Positions 61,831 to 64,000 of a stretch of DNA of 64,000 bases are shown one piece after another. The translations under genes and the position numbers were made by a program. The stretch's first letter is position 1, and every line of letters starts with the position of its first letter. This DNA comes from Symsagittifera roscoffensis (Eukaryota; Xenacoelomorpha; Acoela; Convolutidae): NCBI RefSeq assembly GCF_963678635.1, contig NC_087067.1, forward strand, positions 5,870,647 through 5,934,646, in the 5' to 3' direction. Under the pieces are notes generated by a model that saw nothing but the letters and a program-made list of their open reading frames with translations, had not been told where the DNA came from and did not search any database.

Positions 61831-62309
61831 ATGCAAAATATTTCGTTTCGTCGGCTCAGTCAACGCTTGTTAATTTTTTTGAATTATTTTTTATTGTGAG
61901 TTTTTTATGGAGGTGTTTTCCCCAACGAGAACATGGTCCCAGACAACATTTTCATTATTTTTCTCAATTTTGAACTTAGTGGCTTTCTTAACCTGCGTGC
62001 TAGCTTGCTATTTTAATGTATCAAAAGTGGTGCGAAGCTCCACTTCGCCTCTTTGTTTAACTTCTGAGATTTTTTCCGGCAAATTCAGGCATTGTCCAGA
62101 AAATGAGCTCTCTGTATTATGTGACGCTTTTTCAAATTGTGAATCTATTATATATTTAAATGCGGGCTTCAGTATCTCGCCATGTTTAAGCTTTTTCAAC
62201 GTATTATTTTTGCATGTTTAAGCTATATCGTATATTGCAATGGTTAAGATTTTTGTTTTCGATTTTCCAATTTGATTTTAGTGGTTACTTTACCGAGTTC
62301 AAATTAAGC

Positions 62310-63480
62310 AGCCCAATATCGAATTAGGGGTGGCGAATTTGGCCTCCAATTTTGAATGCCCGATCATTTTAGTTAACGAGATAAGACGATTTTTTCAAAA
62401 TTTTTCAGAAATTTCAAATAAAATAATTTTAAAACTTGAAGTCCCCAACCCTATAGTTGGGTGCTGTCAGAGGAGTTACAAATCTTGCCTCCAAATATGA
62501 CAGTTCAAATCTTTGTAGTTTTCGAGATATGACGTTTTTTGTGATTTTTTCAAAAAATTTTCAGAAAACTTAGATTAATTTTTTTTTCGCAAAATCTGAA
62601 ATTCCCAACCCTGTAGTTGGGTCCTGTCAGAGTATTCTCAAAGATTGCGGAACTTGACTCCAAATATGATTGCTCACTTCTTTGTTGTTTTCGACATATG
62701 ACGTTTTTTTGCGATTTTTTCAAAAATTTCCAGAAACTTAAGTTATTATTAGTTTTTAAAAATCTGAAATTCCCAACCCTGTAGTTAGCTTCTGTCAGGG
62801 TACTCTCAAAGATTGCGAACCTTGTGTCCAAATATGATTGCTCAGTTCTTTGTAGTTTTCGAGATATGACGTTTTCTGTGATTTTTTATAAAAATTTTCA
62901 GAAAACTTCAGAAAGTTTAAACTAATAATTTTTCAAATTTTGAAATTTCCAACACTATAGTTCGGTGTTGTCAGGGTACTCTAAAGAGTTGCAAATCTTG
63001 CGACTGCTAAACGCGACTGCTCAAATGTTTTTAGTTTCCGTGATGTGACGTTTTTTGATTTTTTCAAAATTTCTCGAAGAACTTATCTACAAAGAAATTC
63101 AAAAAATTTGAAAATACTAATTTGAGGAAGATACAACCTTATTGTCAGCGTACAACCAGGCGTCTCAAATCTTGCCTCCTAATTTGAATGCTCAAATCCT
63201 TTAAGTTTCCGCGATAAGACTTTTTTTAAATTTTGTTTTTCCGGGAAACTTAGGTTCAAAAAAATTCACAAAATTTTGGATTCCTAACCCTATAGTAGGG
63301 TGCTCTCAGGGACTCTCAGTGGTTGCAAAGCTGGCCTCCAAGTTTCTCCAGAGGCCCATTAAGTTTTCGAGATGACGCTTTTAAAATGGGAATTAAAAAA
63401 AATTATAAGTTCGAAATTACCAACCCTGTAATTGGGTGCAGTCAGAGTACACTAAAAGTTTGCAGATGTTGTTTCCAATA
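62310..63480 (+). repeat. Degenerate tandem array, unit about 140-180 bp
   Basis: The core CCCAACCCTRTAGTTGGGT-GCTGTCAG recurs at about 62445, 62604, 62772, 62949, 63283 and 63419, with weaker copies near 62312 and 63133. Each is followed by CAAATCTTGCCTCC and a GTTTTCGAGATATGACGTTTTTT stretch. The core is itself palindromic (CCAAC...GTTGG). Units are much diverged, so the array is old. Confidence 0.75.
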
Positions 63481-64000
63481 TATGCGGTTTTTTTATGAGC
63501 TGTCGAAAAATTTCGAAGCACCGAAGGTGCGTTAAACGCTAGTTTTTTTTTAATATGACGCAAGCGATCCAATCCGAAGCTCCAGTTTGCCCTGTATATC
63601 CTGGAAGAAGTTCAAAGATTAATTGCAAAGGCGGATGTCATGGTAGGGGAGTTTTTGAGAAAGCACGTGAGGGGATTAAATCGCTTGATACATAGTGTGC
63701 GGGACGGATCAAGTTATTGAGTTTTTCTTTATTTTTTATACTTGCGAAAGCAAGTGTCTTGTAATCGGGAACTAGACTTTTTTCCCGTAAACAAGTTTTG
63801 TTACATTTGAAGTTGAAATTGTGGTTACTTATTAGTGAACCTAAGAAAAACCGAGACTGGTTCTCACTGGGCCTAGAGGAAACGCGATTGTCTCTGTATT
63901 GTCGTAGATGCAAGTGTTTTTGATGCATTCCTGTAATTAAAAAAATAAATAGTCCTGATTATTTTTATTTTAATTTTTTTTCACATTAAAACGTCATTCG
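63481..64000 (+). repeat. AT-rich end of window with dispersed repeat copy 4
   Basis: ACTTGCGAAAGCAAGTGTCTTGTAATCGGGAACTAGACTTTTTTCCCGTAAA-type sequence at about 63738-63790 matches the head of the repeat at 59940. No gene was recognised in the remainder. Confidence 0.45.

Larger units (their letters stand above)
58928..62300 (+). other. AT-rich sequence after exon 2, probable long intron with dispersed repeats
   Basis: No exon of the MGAT2-like gene was found in it. There are T-rich runs, recurrent TTTCGGCYTA strings (60370-60600), two related copies of a segment with GTTTCAACAAATATAGCT (60894 and 60975, about 81 bp apart), and dispersed repeats listed separately. If the donor at 58927 is used, the intron exceeds 5 kb, in contrast to the 236-bp first intron. 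Confidence 0.55.

Overview
The window is invertebrate DNA, most probably nematode. The evidence is a short-intron, AT-rich split gene (MGAT2-like), a T-rich splice acceptor just before its start codon, and LTR retrotransposons whose internal acceptors look like TTTTCAG. It holds no bacterial genes, rRNA or CRISPR. About 56 of the 64 kb is three copies of very large LTR retrotransposons (about 23 kb when full length) from two related families.

Layout: (1) 1-9997 is the right part of element A, a degraded family-1 copy ending in its 3' LTR. (2) 9998-10611 is a piece of a Penelope-like element (PLE) with a GIY-YIG endonuclease; it resumes at 33728-33795. (3) 10612-33727 is element B, a family-1 copy with two 920-bp LTRs that I read as identical. 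It sits inside the PLE frame and carries an internal Gag-Pol deletion and an ORF2 frameshift. (4) 33796-34518 is unassigned flank. (5) 34519-57503 is element C, family 2, with 883-bp LTRs that I read as identical and both giant ORFs open (2929 and 2959 codons). It is the apparently intact copy. (6) 57504-64000 is host DNA: flank, the first two coding exons of an MGAT2-type N-acetylglucosaminyltransferase II gene (58191-58927), then about 5 kb of AT-rich, repeat-filled sequence that may be a long intron.

Each element has this plan: LTR, primer-binding site, a 2.6-3.0 kb non-coding leader full of short reiterated motifs, ORF1, a 0.4-0.5 kb spacer with a splice acceptor, ORF2, 3' UTR, purine-rich tract, LTR. 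ORF1 runs Gag with two CCHC knuckles, DTGA protease, YVDD reverse transcriptase, RNase H, an LSGE-repeat linker, HHCC/DD35E integrase, a GPF domain, and a C-terminal macrodomain-like region resembling TARG1/OARD1. ORF2 is a roughly 2950-residue polyprotein of mostly unknown function. It contains a complete SGNH/GDSL hydrolase motif set (GDS, GTND, DGIHFD) and a second, degenerate-looking domain of similar layout.

The most notable features are this SGNH-bearing giant ORF2 in the position of env, the macrodomain-like Pol tail, and a 40-nt block in Pol that is identical between families and holds a hairpin and purine tract like the PPT. The leader repeats of each family are also complementary to stretches of that family's own LTR.
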